64,000 bases of DNA from Alteromonas lipotrueiana (GTDB lineage Bacteria > Pseudomonadota > Gammaproteobacteria > Enterobacterales > Alteromonadaceae), in contig NZ_JAESDK010000004.1 of the NCBI RefSeq assembly GCF_019249245.1, positions 1 through 64,000 on the forward strand, in the 5' to 3' direction. Shown here in pieces: positions 39,086 through 46,868 of this stretch. Made by a program: the position numbers and the translations under genes. Within the stretch, counting starts at the first letter, position 1; each line of letters starts with the position of its first letter. The notes below the pieces were generated by a model, which saw nothing but the letters and a program-made list of their open reading frames with translations, had not been told where the DNA came from and ran no database searches.

Positions 39086-39542
39086 TCCTTGAACAGCATT
39101 GTTTAAATTTTTTGTTACTTAAACACGGGCAAGGATCATTACGGCCAATTTTTATCATGCCGGTATTGTCATGAATAATACCGGTACTGTATCGCCATTC
39201 ACTGTTCTCTAAAACAAACGTTGACGATTCGTGCAATATACCCGTTTTGCTTTTTTCATAATAAAATGCAGTAAACTCTACGATCTGCGCTGTGGTATCT
39301 GTACTATTAATATTCAGTGCGAACCAGCGAGTATCTGACGCACTCTGTGCAATATCTTCTACAGTAATTCCAGCTCGCTCATTTTCACTGTAGGTATCTA
39401 CAATATATTGATACTTTTGTAAGCAATATGCAGTAAACCGAGACCGCATCAATGCTTCAGGAGAGCCAGCAGTTTGTTGTTTGAGTAAAATGGGCTCACA
39501 ACAATGAGAGTATGATAATGAACTACAACAATAACAGCGCAT
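39078..39542 (-). CDS. YchJ-like SEC-C motif protein (UPF0225)
   Basis: 154 aa. The N-terminus has a Cys cluster CYCCSSLSYSHCCEPIL, the middle resembles the YchJ domain (AGSPEALMRSRFTAYCLQKYQYI, then ARFAL-type TRWFALNI and FTAFY), and the C-terminus is a SEC-C zinc motif GRNDPCPCLSNKKFKQCC. YchJ proteins carry two such metal sites, one at each end, as here. Molecular function unknown. SEC-C motifs bind zinc and often partner with translocase or nucleic acid enzymes. Confidence 0.9.
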   Translation of the reverse strand: MRCYCCSSLSYSHCCEPILLKQQTAGSPEALMRSRFTAYCLQKYQYIVDTYSENERAGITVEDIAQSASDTRWFALNINSTDTTAQIVEFTAFYYEKSKTGILHESSTFVLENSEWRYSTGIIHDNTGMIKIGRNDPCPCLSNKKFKQCCSRIR

Positions 39543-39597
39543 ATAAAGCCTGAATCAGAATTTTAAAACACGCCAGTTTACCCGCCAATAGATACAA

Positions 39598-39948
39598 TTA
39601 CCAAGGGCCAATAACTACATTACCCTGACTTGAACTATCAACTATTAAGTTTACAAGCTCCACATCATACCCATCGCAAAGTTGCAAAATGGAATGCTTT
39701 TCTGTTTTAGATAACGATAAATTTTCTACATATATTGTTGCACACTGGCGACTGACAATTAAGCGCTGCAGCCAAAGTCCCAATTTGAGATCGCAGGGTT
39801 TCTGAATACGAATGCCGTATTCCACCTCTTTAGAAAATGTAACCGAACTTGCCAGCAAATAGCGCCAGACCTTGGTTTTACCGCGCGAAGCGACGCCACT
39901 TTCAGGGGGCAGGGGGAGCTGAAGTGTGTTAGCTACTTGTTCAATCAT
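39598..39948 (-). CDS. SulA-like SOS cell-division inhibitor (candidate)
   Basis: 116 aa. The central part WRYLLASSVTFSKEVEYGI, the LWLQRLIVSRQCATIYVENLS strand-turn and the KTEKHSILQLCDGYDVELV helix follow the order seen in E. coli SulA (W-Q/A-SGLPL... then ALRTGNYSVVIGWL...), although the identity by eye is low. Two LexA-like boxes lie 20-60 bp upstream (39968-40008), strong independent support for an SOS gene. AGG is 8 nt before the ATG. If true, it would block FtsZ assembly during DNA damage. An unrelated LexA-controlled protein is the main alternative. Confidence 0.62.
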   Translation of the reverse strand: MIEQVANTLQLPLPPESGVASRGKTKVWRYLLASSVTFSKEVEYGIRIQKPCDLKLGLWLQRLIVSRQCATIYVENLSLSKTEKHSILQLCDGYDVELVNLIVDSSSQGNVVIGPW

Positions 39949-39967
39949 AATAAGGCCTGTTTATCTA

Positions 39968-40008
39968 TACAGTGTGTTTATACAGTAGTACTGTATAAAT
40001 AAACATGC
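39968..40008 (-). promoter_or_regulatory. Two tandem LexA (SOS) boxes upstream of the SulA-like gene
   Basis: Site 1 (39968-39987, plus strand TACAGTGTGTTTATACAGTA; inverted it reads TACTGTATAAACACACTGTA) and site 2 (39989-40008, TACTGTATAAATAAACATGC) each keep one perfect LexA half (TACTGTATA or its complement) and a degenerate second half. The best consensus match is 16 of 20. Two adjacent boxes are typical of tightly repressed SOS genes. Confidence 0.72.
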
Positions 40009-40558
40009 AAGCATTTTGTGATGCTTATGGGTGATTAATTTATGTACATAGTCTAAGCCAATTTTGACTGCGGTACGGTGTACGCGTTAGATGCACCGTA
40101 TAAAAAAGTGTATCCCGCTTTTGTGCACGGCCAGGCAGTAGAAGGAAAAGACAGTTTCACTGATAAGTTATCGATGATTAAAAAAGACAAATGATTTACG
40201 AATGTTTCGGTTTTTCGGTAATACAAGGTTACGTATGACATGTAAAAATACCGTCAATAAGTAAAGATAATGCAAAACCCTGTTCATTTTTTAGCCTTTA
40301 TCAATCGAAATACAGCTGTATCTTTAGCAAAAGCCGGTCTTCGTTGATAAAAGTGGGTTACTAAAGTTTCGAAGTTAATGCGACGGGCAGTTTATGACAG
40401 AAATTCTGTACCTCTGATCAGTACTTTGTTCAATATTCTGGTGACACTATGTACTTGAAGTTATTTACCATTGAAAGACAAAGAGTAAGTAACCGCACAA
40501 GAACGGTATGCCTGAACATCATATCTGAATGTCATACTTAAACTAAAAGGAATTAACC
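40009..40558. other. Intergenic region with a possible coding remnant
   Basis: About 550 bp. At about 40053-40198 the plus strand has a run of unbroken codons ending SFTDKLSMIKKDK-stop, with no start or ribosome site, which may be the end of a lost gene. The remainder (40240-40558) contains only two very short ORFs without ribosome sites and is read as the leader of the peptide gene that follows. Confidence 0.35.
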
Positions 40559-40743
40559 ATGGAATATTTGAACGAAGCTGAACTCAATGAGATTGGCGGT
40601 GGCTATTTTCATCAATGGCCAGATTTTTCTTCAGCTCAGTTGGTGGTGGAATGCTTTGGGATGCGGTAAAAGCAGGAGGAGGTGAAATGATTGGATTAGA
40701 TCATAATGCAACCAGCTTTGGCGCCGCGACAAATAGAATTTAA
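40559..40743 (+). CDS. Double-glycine-leader bacteriocin-like precursor, frame interrupted
   Basis: ATG at 40559 follows AAAAGGA by 7 nt. The leader MEYLNEAELNEIGGG fits the class II consensus LSxxELxxIxGG (L4, E8, L9, I12, G14, G15). The frame then stops at 40667 after 36 codons. In the -1 frame, coding continues to a stop at 40741-40743. A single slip at TTTTT (40624-40628) joins the two and yields a 61-aa precursor whose core, YFHQWPDFFFSSVGGGMLW then DAVKAGGGEMIG, is small and glycine-rich as in pore-forming peptides. Slippage, a base error or a pseudogene can explain the break. No C39 peptidase exporter is encoded nearby. Confidence 0.62.
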
Positions 40744-40788
40744 CTATCAATAGAAGGAGGGGACCCGTTCGCTTTTTATGACAAAATT

Positions 40789-41271
40789 ATGAACAACAAC
40801 TTTTTTATTTTTAATATTAGTACTTTCAAATTTTATGTAGTAGCTGCGAGTGTATTTGCATTTTTTGGTTCTCTGATAATAATCTCAGGTATATTTGCCA
40901 CTAACGAAATTTTTTCTCTTAATTTAATACCCGACAACAACGATGCTTCAGTACTGTTGATTGACGTATTTGGTTATATCGTTTTAGCGCCGATTATAGA
41001 AACATTTCTTATAGTACTCATGGTCGCCGGGATGAAGCACCTGAAAATGTCGCATTTGATGATTTGTATAATAAGTGCGTTGATATGGGGTGGATTACAC
41101 GCAATCATTGCGCCGATGAATTTTTTTGGTACCATTTTTAGTTTTTTTATTTTTACCCATAGTTATATGATATGGCAAAAGCATTCATTTAACTATGCTT
41201 ATTTTGCAGCAGCGTTACCCCACGTGATCCTAAATTCGCTCGTAGTATTACCGCGATACTTTTTCTTCTGA
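40789..41271 (+). CDS. CPBP-family membrane protein, candidate immunity protein
   Basis: 160 aa with about five hydrophobic segments. The CPBP (Abi/CAAX protease) motifs are partly kept: motif 1 is APIIETF with a single Glu (E71) rather than EExxxR, motif 2 is WGGLH (W100-H104) and motif 3 is HVILN (H145-N149). Such proteins act as bacteriocin immunity proteins in lactobacilli. It follows the peptide gene by 45 bp and is in the same frame as that gene's last stop. A GGAGGGG lies 27 nt upstream of the ATG and a 4-codon frame (MTKL) ends at the start as ATGA, so re-initiation is possible. Confidence 0.68.
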   Translation: MNNNFFIFNISTFKFYVVAASVFAFFGSLIIISGIFATNEIFSLNLIPDNNDASVLLIDVFGYIVLAPIIETFLIVLMVAGMKHLKMSHLMICIISALIWGGLHAIIAPMNFFGTIFSFFIFTHSYMIWQKHSFNYAYFAAALPHVILNSLVVLPRYFFF

Positions 41272-41360
41272 ACCGACATTATTTACGCAAACATGCTTAT
41301 AGCTCTGAGAATGTCGATGCGATAGCATATTATTTTCTACGCACCTATATTTGAGGCGCT

Positions 41361-43148
41361 ATGCCCCGCCATCGTTTTTCTGCTCCGTCTGATACTCCCG
41401 TGCGCTGGCACACTTTATCGCAATTACTCCCTTTTTTGTTTGAGTTTAAAAAAAGGGTAGTGGTAGCGGTGGGTTGCCTTATTGCCGCAAAGCTGGCCAG
41501 TATCGGCTTACCTTTTGTGCTTAAACATGTGGTCGACACGCTGGATGTTGAAAACCCTGCAGCGATAGCGTTAAGCGTACCTGTGGCGCTGGTGATAGCT
41601 TATGGCGCGTTACGGTTTCTAAATACCATATTGAGCGAAGTACGCGATACATTATTTGGTCGGGTAACCGAACGTGCTATGCGACGTTTGGGGTTAAAAG
41701 TTTTTAATCACCTGCATGCGCTGGATGTCGATTTTCATTTAAGCCGGCAGACAGGCGGTCTTTCCAGAGATATTGAACGAGGCACCAGTGGCATCAGTTT
41801 TTTACTACGTTTTCTGGTATTCAATATTCTGCCTACCTGTTTAGAAATTATTATTGTGGTAGGTATATTGCTAAAGCAATACGGCTTGTCTTTCGCCCTG
41901 ATTATTGTAACAGCGGTTATCGCCTACGTGTCTTTTTCGGTTAAAGCGACCAACTGGCGCACACGCTTTGTACATGCATTAAACCAGGCCGACTCTTCAT
42001 CAAATACCCGTGCGATAGACAGTTTGCTTAACTTTGAAACGGTTAAATATTTCAATAATGCCGGGTTTGAGGCCCGTCGCTATGATGATTCGCTGGCAGA
42101 GTGGGAACAGGCCCGCCGAAAAAACCGGCTATCTTTGTTTGCGTTGAACTCAGGCCAGGCGCTTATTATCGCAATTGCGGTTACCGCCATGATGGTGAAC
42201 GCGACGTTAGGTGTCATGGCTAACGAAATGACATTAGGTGACTTTGTACTGATCAACGCATTCACCATGCAACTTTTTATGCCACTAAACTTTTTAGGGT
42301 TTGTTTACCGTGAAATACGCGGCGCTATGGCCAACATTCACAACTTGTTTGAATTGCTCGAACGCGACCCGAAGGTCCAGGACTCACCCAATGCACAAAC
42401 ACTGGTTGCCGAGCACGGCGAGATAAGCTTTGAGCAGGTGGCTTTTGATTATCACCCTGAAAGGCCCATATTAAAGGGGGTTTCTTTTAAAATAAAATCA
42501 GGCGAAAAAGTCGCGGTAGTGGGCGCCAGCGGGGCGGGTAAGTCGACCCTGGTTAAGTTGTTATTCCGCTTGTATAACCCTACCGCAGGGCGTGTAACTA
42601 TTGATGGACAAAATCTGATGCACTGTACGCAGGTCAGTGTTCGTGAAGCGTTGGGTATTGTTCCCCAGGATACCGTTTTATTTAACGACAGCTTACTTGA
42701 AAATATACGCTACGGTAACCCGCAGGCCAGTGATGAAGCAGTACATAAGGTTATTTCACTTGCCGCGCTGGACGACTTTATAAAAAGTTTACCCAACGGG
42801 GTTCAGACCCAGGTAGGCGAGCGCGGACTTAAACTTTCGGGCGGCGAAAAACAGCGTGTTGCTATTGCCAGAGCATTATTAAAAAATCCGCGTATTCTGG
42901 TTTTTGATGAAGCTACATCATCTTTGGACAGTCAAAGTGAGCAGGCTATTTTACACGCCTTAAAGCAAGCTGCTCAGGCTCACACCAGTCTGGTCATAGC
43001 GCACAGACTTTCTACCATAACCGATGCCGACAATATATTAGTATTACACCACGGTGTACTGGTGGAGCAGGGCAGGCACAGTGAGTTACTGCAATTACAG
43101 GGGCATTACGCTAAATTGTGGAAGGCTCAGCAAAACACCCCAAATTAG
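41361..43148 (+). CDS. Atm1/HMT1-type half-size ABC exporter
   Basis: 595 aa: membrane domain with six segments (1-320), then one ATPase. The ATPase has Walker A VGASGAGKST near 391, LSGGEKQRVAIARALL near 494, Walker B ILVFDEATSSLDS near 515 and the H-loop IAHRLST near 547. The membrane part (VANEMTLGDFVLINAFTMQLFMPLNFLGFVYREI) is that of Atm1/ABCB7-type exporters of glutathione persulfides or metal-thiol conjugates. There is no N-terminal C39 peptidase domain, so it is not the processing exporter of the neighbouring GG-leader peptide. Probably independent of it. Confidence 0.9.
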   Translation: MPRHRFSAPSDTPVRWHTLSQLLPFLFEFKKRVVVAVGCLIAAKLASIGLPFVLKHVVDTLDVENPAAIALSVPVALVIAYGALRFLNTILSEVRDTLFGRVTERAMRRLGLKVFNHLHALDVDFHLSRQTGGLSRDIERGTSGISFLLRFLVFNILPTCLEIIIVVGILLKQYGLSFALIIVTAVIAYVSFSVKATNWRTRFVHALNQADSSSNTRAIDSLLNFETVKYFNNAGFEARRYDDSLAEWEQARRKNRLSLFALNSGQALIIAIAVTAMMVNATLGVMANEMTLGDFVLINAFTMQLFMPLNFLGFVYREIRGAMANIHNLFELLERDPKVQDSPNAQTLVAEHGEISFEQVAFDYHPERPILKGVSFKIKSGEKVAVVGASGAGKSTLVKLLFRLYNPTAGRVTIDGQNLMHCTQVSVREALGIVPQDTVLFNDSLLENIRYGNPQASDEAVHKVISLAALDDFIKSLPNGVQTQVGERGLKLSGGEKQRVAIARALLKNPRILVFDEATSSLDSQSEQAILHALKQAAQAHTSLVIAHRLSTITDADNILVLHHGVLVEQGRHSELLQLQGHYAKLWKAQQNTPN

Positions 43149-43306
43149 TAACGCTTGTTTGTCACAGCTCAAGCAAATAGCTTACGCAGAGTTAATCTTT
43201 TATTACTGATGCCTTTGTCGAACTCACGCGTAATTATACCGATAAATGGCTACCGAGGCTTTTTGCATAACTTGGTGACCGCACGCTATTTACAATGGAG
43301 AGTCTG

Positions 43307-43951
43307 ATGAAAAAGTTATTACCGATGTTGTTGCTCACTTTAATATCGGGATGTTCAGTAGTAGGCAAAAGCGATGTCAACCATGCTCCTTATACCGTTG
43401 TAAAAGCAAGTAAAGACAATGATATTGAGCTTCGTGAATATAAACAAATGGTATTGGTATCTACTTTTATGGCTCCCGATAAAGACGGCGAAGCCTTCAA
43501 GCGTTTGTTTGATTATATTTCAGGGGCGAATAAAGCGTCTTCAGAGATTGCAATGACCGCGCCGGTTTTTATGAACAGGCAGGAAAACAAAAATGAGAAT
43601 AAGGCTCAGCAAGGTCAGAACATCGCTATGACCGCGCCCGTTTTTATGAATAGTAGCCGCGGTGAGTCGGTTATGTCGTTCGTCATGCCCCAGAATTTCA
43701 CCCGTCAGTCAACGCCTGAGCCAACCAGTCCGGATATTTGGGTCAGTGAAGTTTCCAATCTAAGCGTTGCTGCGATTACATTTAGCGGCACGTTGAGTGA
43801 AGACAATAAGCAGCAACACACAAAAAGGCTCAAAGACTGGGTTGCTGAACAGAATTTACAGATTCAGGGCGAAGCAATGACTGCAGCTTATAACGGCCCA
43901 TTTACACTGCCTATGTTTCGGCGCAATGAAGTTTTGATAGAAGTGAAGTGA
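43307..43951 (+). CDS. SOUL-family haem-binding lipoprotein
   Basis: 214 aa from ATG 43307 (GGAGAG 4 nt upstream); an ATG at 43295 adds four residues. The lipobox LISGC ends at Cys16. The SOUL domain has PYTVVKASKDNDIELREY and the characteristic IAMTAPVFMN, which occurs twice (about residues 80 and 105), then PMFRRNEVLIEV at the end. SOUL proteins bind haem; bacterial lipoprotein members are probably periplasmic. The double IAMTAPV is usual in bacterial members, not a recent duplication. Confidence 0.88.
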   Translation: MKKLLPMLLLTLISGCSVVGKSDVNHAPYTVVKASKDNDIELREYKQMVLVSTFMAPDKDGEAFKRLFDYISGANKASSEIAMTAPVFMNRQENKNENKAQQGQNIAMTAPVFMNSSRGESVMSFVMPQNFTRQSTPEPTSPDIWVSEVSNLSVAAITFSGTLSEDNKQQHTKRLKDWVAEQNLQIQGEAMTAAYNGPFTLPMFRRNEVLIEVK

Positions 43952-43986
43952 TTTCATCTTAGGCTGAGTTTGGAGTGAAATACCGG

Positions 43987-44931
43987 CTACTGCCGAGCTC
44001 TTTTCCAGTGATGGTTTTCATAAATCACTTCAAAACGCGCCCATTGTAAAAAAGTATGTAGCGACTGGACCTGCTCGACGCCAGGGGAGTTATTTTTGAG
44101 TGTACGATACACCACCAGTTTGGCCTTGGGATATGTCTCACTTTCTAACCGTACGACCTGTCGAATTTGCCAATTTTTTCCAAGTTTTCCGTTGCTGTAA
44201 AACGCATCAGGTTTGATGTGTTCGGGATGCTGAGGTTTTTTTTGCGCATTTACTTTAGCCTGCTCAAGCAATTCTACCCAGCTGTCTTCAGTAACGTCGA
44301 TAAAAGAATCATGCTGCTGGACCGCCAGCAAAAAATCTTCTGAGGTGAGCTCGGCATCCCGGTCTTTTGTGGTAACCGGTTCAACCTTTTTGTTTAAGTG
44401 AAACCAATGCGCCGGATACAAACGCCATTTAAAAGGCAGGTTCAACAGCACCGACACAAGAACTATTACAACAGAACAAAAAAATACCGGAAATAATACA
44501 AATTCAAAACCAGAAGTGGTTATTGCTTCGCCGCCTGCTACTGCGCTAAGCGCCGTAGCACCGCCTGGGGGATGCAAACACCGGCTTATACTCATAATAA
44601 GCACAGCCACTCCTAGCGCCATTGCCATGCTGTATATGCTATCCCCTAACATAGAAAAGCAAAGAACACCTACAATGGCGCTAAAAGTGTTGCCAGCAAT
44701 TACTGGTCAGGGTTGTGATAACGCCCCATGCGGTACTGCAAAAACGAGTACGGCGGTAGCGGCAATAGGTATAAGCACAGCGGTACTTATAAATATTGGC
44801 GATTGCGCTTTTGCCAGCGTCGCCGAGAATATGACTAAACCGATACCGAGGGCCCCGGTGAAGGTGGCGACTGCTTTTTCTTTAACCGAAACCTTGTTGC
44901 GGTGTATACCTAAAAATTGCGTGACTGACAA
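43987..44931 (-). pseudogene. HPP-family membrane protein interrupted by in-frame TGA
   Basis: Reading through TGA at 44707-44709 gives one 314-codon frame from TTG 44931. Before the stop (codons 1-74) lie a basic start and two membrane segments ending PHGALSQP; after it follow PVIAGNTFSAIVGVL, MLGDSIYSMAMALGVAV and SRCLHPPGGATALSAV, the HPP signature. The stop sits where HPP relatives have Trp (SQPW), so TGG to TGA is the simplest change. The last 120 residues form a soluble tail unlike the CBS domains often found. A shorter product from ATG 44652 (221 aa) or a sequence error remain possible. Confidence 0.72.
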
Positions 44932-45171
44932 CGACTCACCTTTATAAACTGGAAGACAGAATGAACTTATCGTATCTGCTATTCAAACTATAAAGTAAAA
45001 ACTCTGTTTAGTTTTTAAAAGGCAGCTTGTTTAAAAAAGACGCATAAATTCAACTAAAAGCCCTATTGGTTTCAACCAAACATAAAGCATTGATAACGAT
45101 ACTTTGTGTGCTCGCATTTTATTGGTGAAATCGCTACCCTGTGAGCCATCAATCGACAAACAATGTAGGTT

Positions 45172-45423
45172 ATGGCCAAGCCACGAAAAAAAGGACCGGT
45201 ACGCACCGTACAAATTTCTTGTCTGCAATGCAAAGCCGTTATTTTTAAATATCGAAAAGGCGGAAAGGGCGCTCTGGTGAAATGTTTTATTGAACGCATT
45301 GTTGAAGATCACACCCTGTCACCCTGCCATTGTCCGGGCTGCGGCCAGGAGTTTGCCCGCGAAACCATGATTAGGGGCGCGCCCGCCTATAAAATGATTG
45401 GCGGTAAGGTTCACATGAAATAG
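45172..45423 (+). CDS. Small zinc-ribbon protein
   Basis: 83 aa, very basic. Two Cys pairs form a ribbon: CLQC near 17-20 and CPGC near 54-57, with an additional CHC in SPCHCPGC. The N-terminus is MAKPRKKGPVRTVQIS, the C-terminus IGGKVHMK. The pattern resembles small rubredoxin- or nucleic-acid-binding ribbons of gammaproteobacteria of unknown function. Start has GTAGG 5 nt upstream. Convergent with the MFS transporter gene. Confidence 0.75.
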   Translation: MAKPRKKGPVRTVQISCLQCKAVIFKYRKGGKGALVKCFIERIVEDHTLSPCHCPGCGQEFARETMIRGAPAYKMIGGKVHMK

Positions 45424-45468
45424 GCCCTGTTATTTAACAAAGCCTGCCTCTGATTTTATTGAGAACGA

Positions 45469-46695
45469 TTAACCGGCACCTTGCTCTACAGGCTGGCTAG
45501 TTTTAGCAGACTGACTCAGTACGATAAGAATCCAGACCAGAACACCGCCCCCAGCCAAAGCCAGACCCACCCAACCCGTAGAAGCGTAGCCATAACCGGC
45601 CGACAGCGCCATTCCGGCCAGCCAGGGTCCCAGCGCGTTGGCTGTATTAAATGCAGCGTGATTCATAGCTCCGGCAAGTGTTTGCGCATTACCGGCAACG
45701 TCCATCAAACGGGTTTGCAGCGGCACTACCATGCCCCCTCCAATGCCGATGAAAAACAATGATACGGTCATCAAAAATGCATTACCCATAGACGCAGCAT
45801 ACGCAGCAGCAGACAGGCCCAGTAGTACCTGAAATAATATCGCACTGCGCAGCAAGCGACCTTCAGAATAACGGCCTGCAATAATGTTACCTAACGTCAC
45901 GCCGATACCATAGATCAGCAATGTAACTGAAATGCCCCATTCGGGCGCTGAAGTAGTATTAAGATAAGAAGCACTAAAATAGGAATACACTGAAAACATA
46001 CCGCCAAACCCAATCGCGCCCATCAGTAAAACCAGCAGCACATCTTTATTTTTTAAAGCCTGCAATTCTGTTAGGGGTTTAGCGTTAGAATTTGAGCCAC
46101 GAAACGGAGCTGTTTTCCAGACCATCAGCGATGTTATCAATGCAAAGGCTGAGATTAAAAAGAAGCCGGTACGCCAGCCAAACAACTGCCCGATTCCGCT
46201 AATAGCCGGTACGCCAATAATATTGGCGATGGCTAGACCCATGATGACATTGCTGACTGCTTGAGCCCTTTTGTCTTTACCGGCAATATCTGCGGCGAAT
46301 AACATGGCAATACCAAAATAGGCACCATGAGGTAAGCCCGCGATAAAACGAGCAGCGTTCATAGCCCATTCAGACCAGGCCAGGGCGGTAAGCAGATTCC
46401 CGACGGCGTAAAAAATCATCATAGAGATAAGCATGGTGCGGCGGGCCAGTCGCGAAAAAAGCAGCGTAATTAGTGGAGCACCAACAACAACACCCAGGGC
46501 GTAAGCGCTAATCGCATGCCCGGCTACCTCTTCGGTGATATCAAAATCTTTAGCAAAATAGGGCAGCAGTCCCATTGCCGCAAACTCACTGCACCCAATC
46601 ACAAAAGTACCGAACGCCAGCCAGAAAGTGACGACACGCAATGAATAGCCTTGTTGTTCAGCCGCCGGGGGAGCAGAGTGTTCTGCATGCTTCAT
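45469..46695 (-). CDS. Major facilitator (DHA1) transporter, AraJ/YdhP-like
   Basis: 408 aa with twelve hydrophobic segments. Typical DHA1 features: CSEFAAMGLLPYFAKDFDI near 34-52, AYALGVVVGAPLITLL with the loop SRLARRTML near 81-90 (motif A, Gly-x-x-x-D/R-x-x-R replaced by a shorter Arg-rich version), RFIAGLPHGAYFGIA near 117 and the motif C-like region in helix 5. It resembles efflux permeases for arabinose or drugs. It stands alone with a 173-bp gap before msrQ; specificity not known. Confidence 0.88.
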   Translation of the reverse strand: MKHAEHSAPPAAEQQGYSLRVVTFWLAFGTFVIGCSEFAAMGLLPYFAKDFDITEEVAGHAISAYALGVVVGAPLITLLFSRLARRTMLISMMIFYAVGNLLTALAWSEWAMNAARFIAGLPHGAYFGIAMLFAADIAGKDKRAQAVSNVIMGLAIANIIGVPAISGIGQLFGWRTGFFLISAFALITSLMVWKTAPFRGSNSNAKPLTELQALKNKDVLLVLLMGAIGFGGMFSVYSYFSASYLNTTSAPEWGISVTLLIYGIGVTLGNIIAGRYSEGRLLRSAILFQVLLGLSAAAYAASMGNAFLMTVSLFFIGIGGGMVVPLQTRLMDVAGNAQTLAGAMNHAAFNTANALGPWLAGMALSAGYGYASTGWVGLALAGGGVLVWILIVLSQSAKTSQPVEQGAG

Positions 46696-46868
46696 ATCTG
46701 ACCTCGTTAATGATTCTAAGAATAGGGCGTCAGGCCGCTCTAGACCGACAAGTTTATCATTTTGATGAAGTCAGTTAATTTAATGCTTTGTTGTTTCTTT
46801 GTTAAACAGCGCCCACGGTTATGCTGATGTGCTCTACGTTATAGGGCGCCGGTAAAAAGTACGGCTGA

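Noticed and set aside
40053-40241. Minus-strand 62-codon frame upstream of the peptide gene
   Set aside because: No ribosome site, and its reverse strand holds a better coding-like run.
40273-40480. Two 25-26 codon frames in the leader of the peptide gene (MQNPVHF and MRRAVYD)
   Set aside because: No clear ribosome site or leader motif; likely chance.
41361-43148. ABC exporter beside the GG-leader peptide as its processing transporter
   Set aside because: The protein lacks an N-terminal C39 peptidase domain and its membrane part is Atm1-like, so it is treated as unrelated to the peptide.
43500-43660. Repeated IAMTAPVFMN in the SOUL lipoprotein as a recent internal duplication
   Set aside because: Bacterial SOUL proteins normally carry this motif twice.
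44707-44709. TGA as a selenocysteine codon in the HPP gene
   Set aside because: Relatives have Trp at this place, no SECIS-like stem was identified, and TGG to TGA is simpler.
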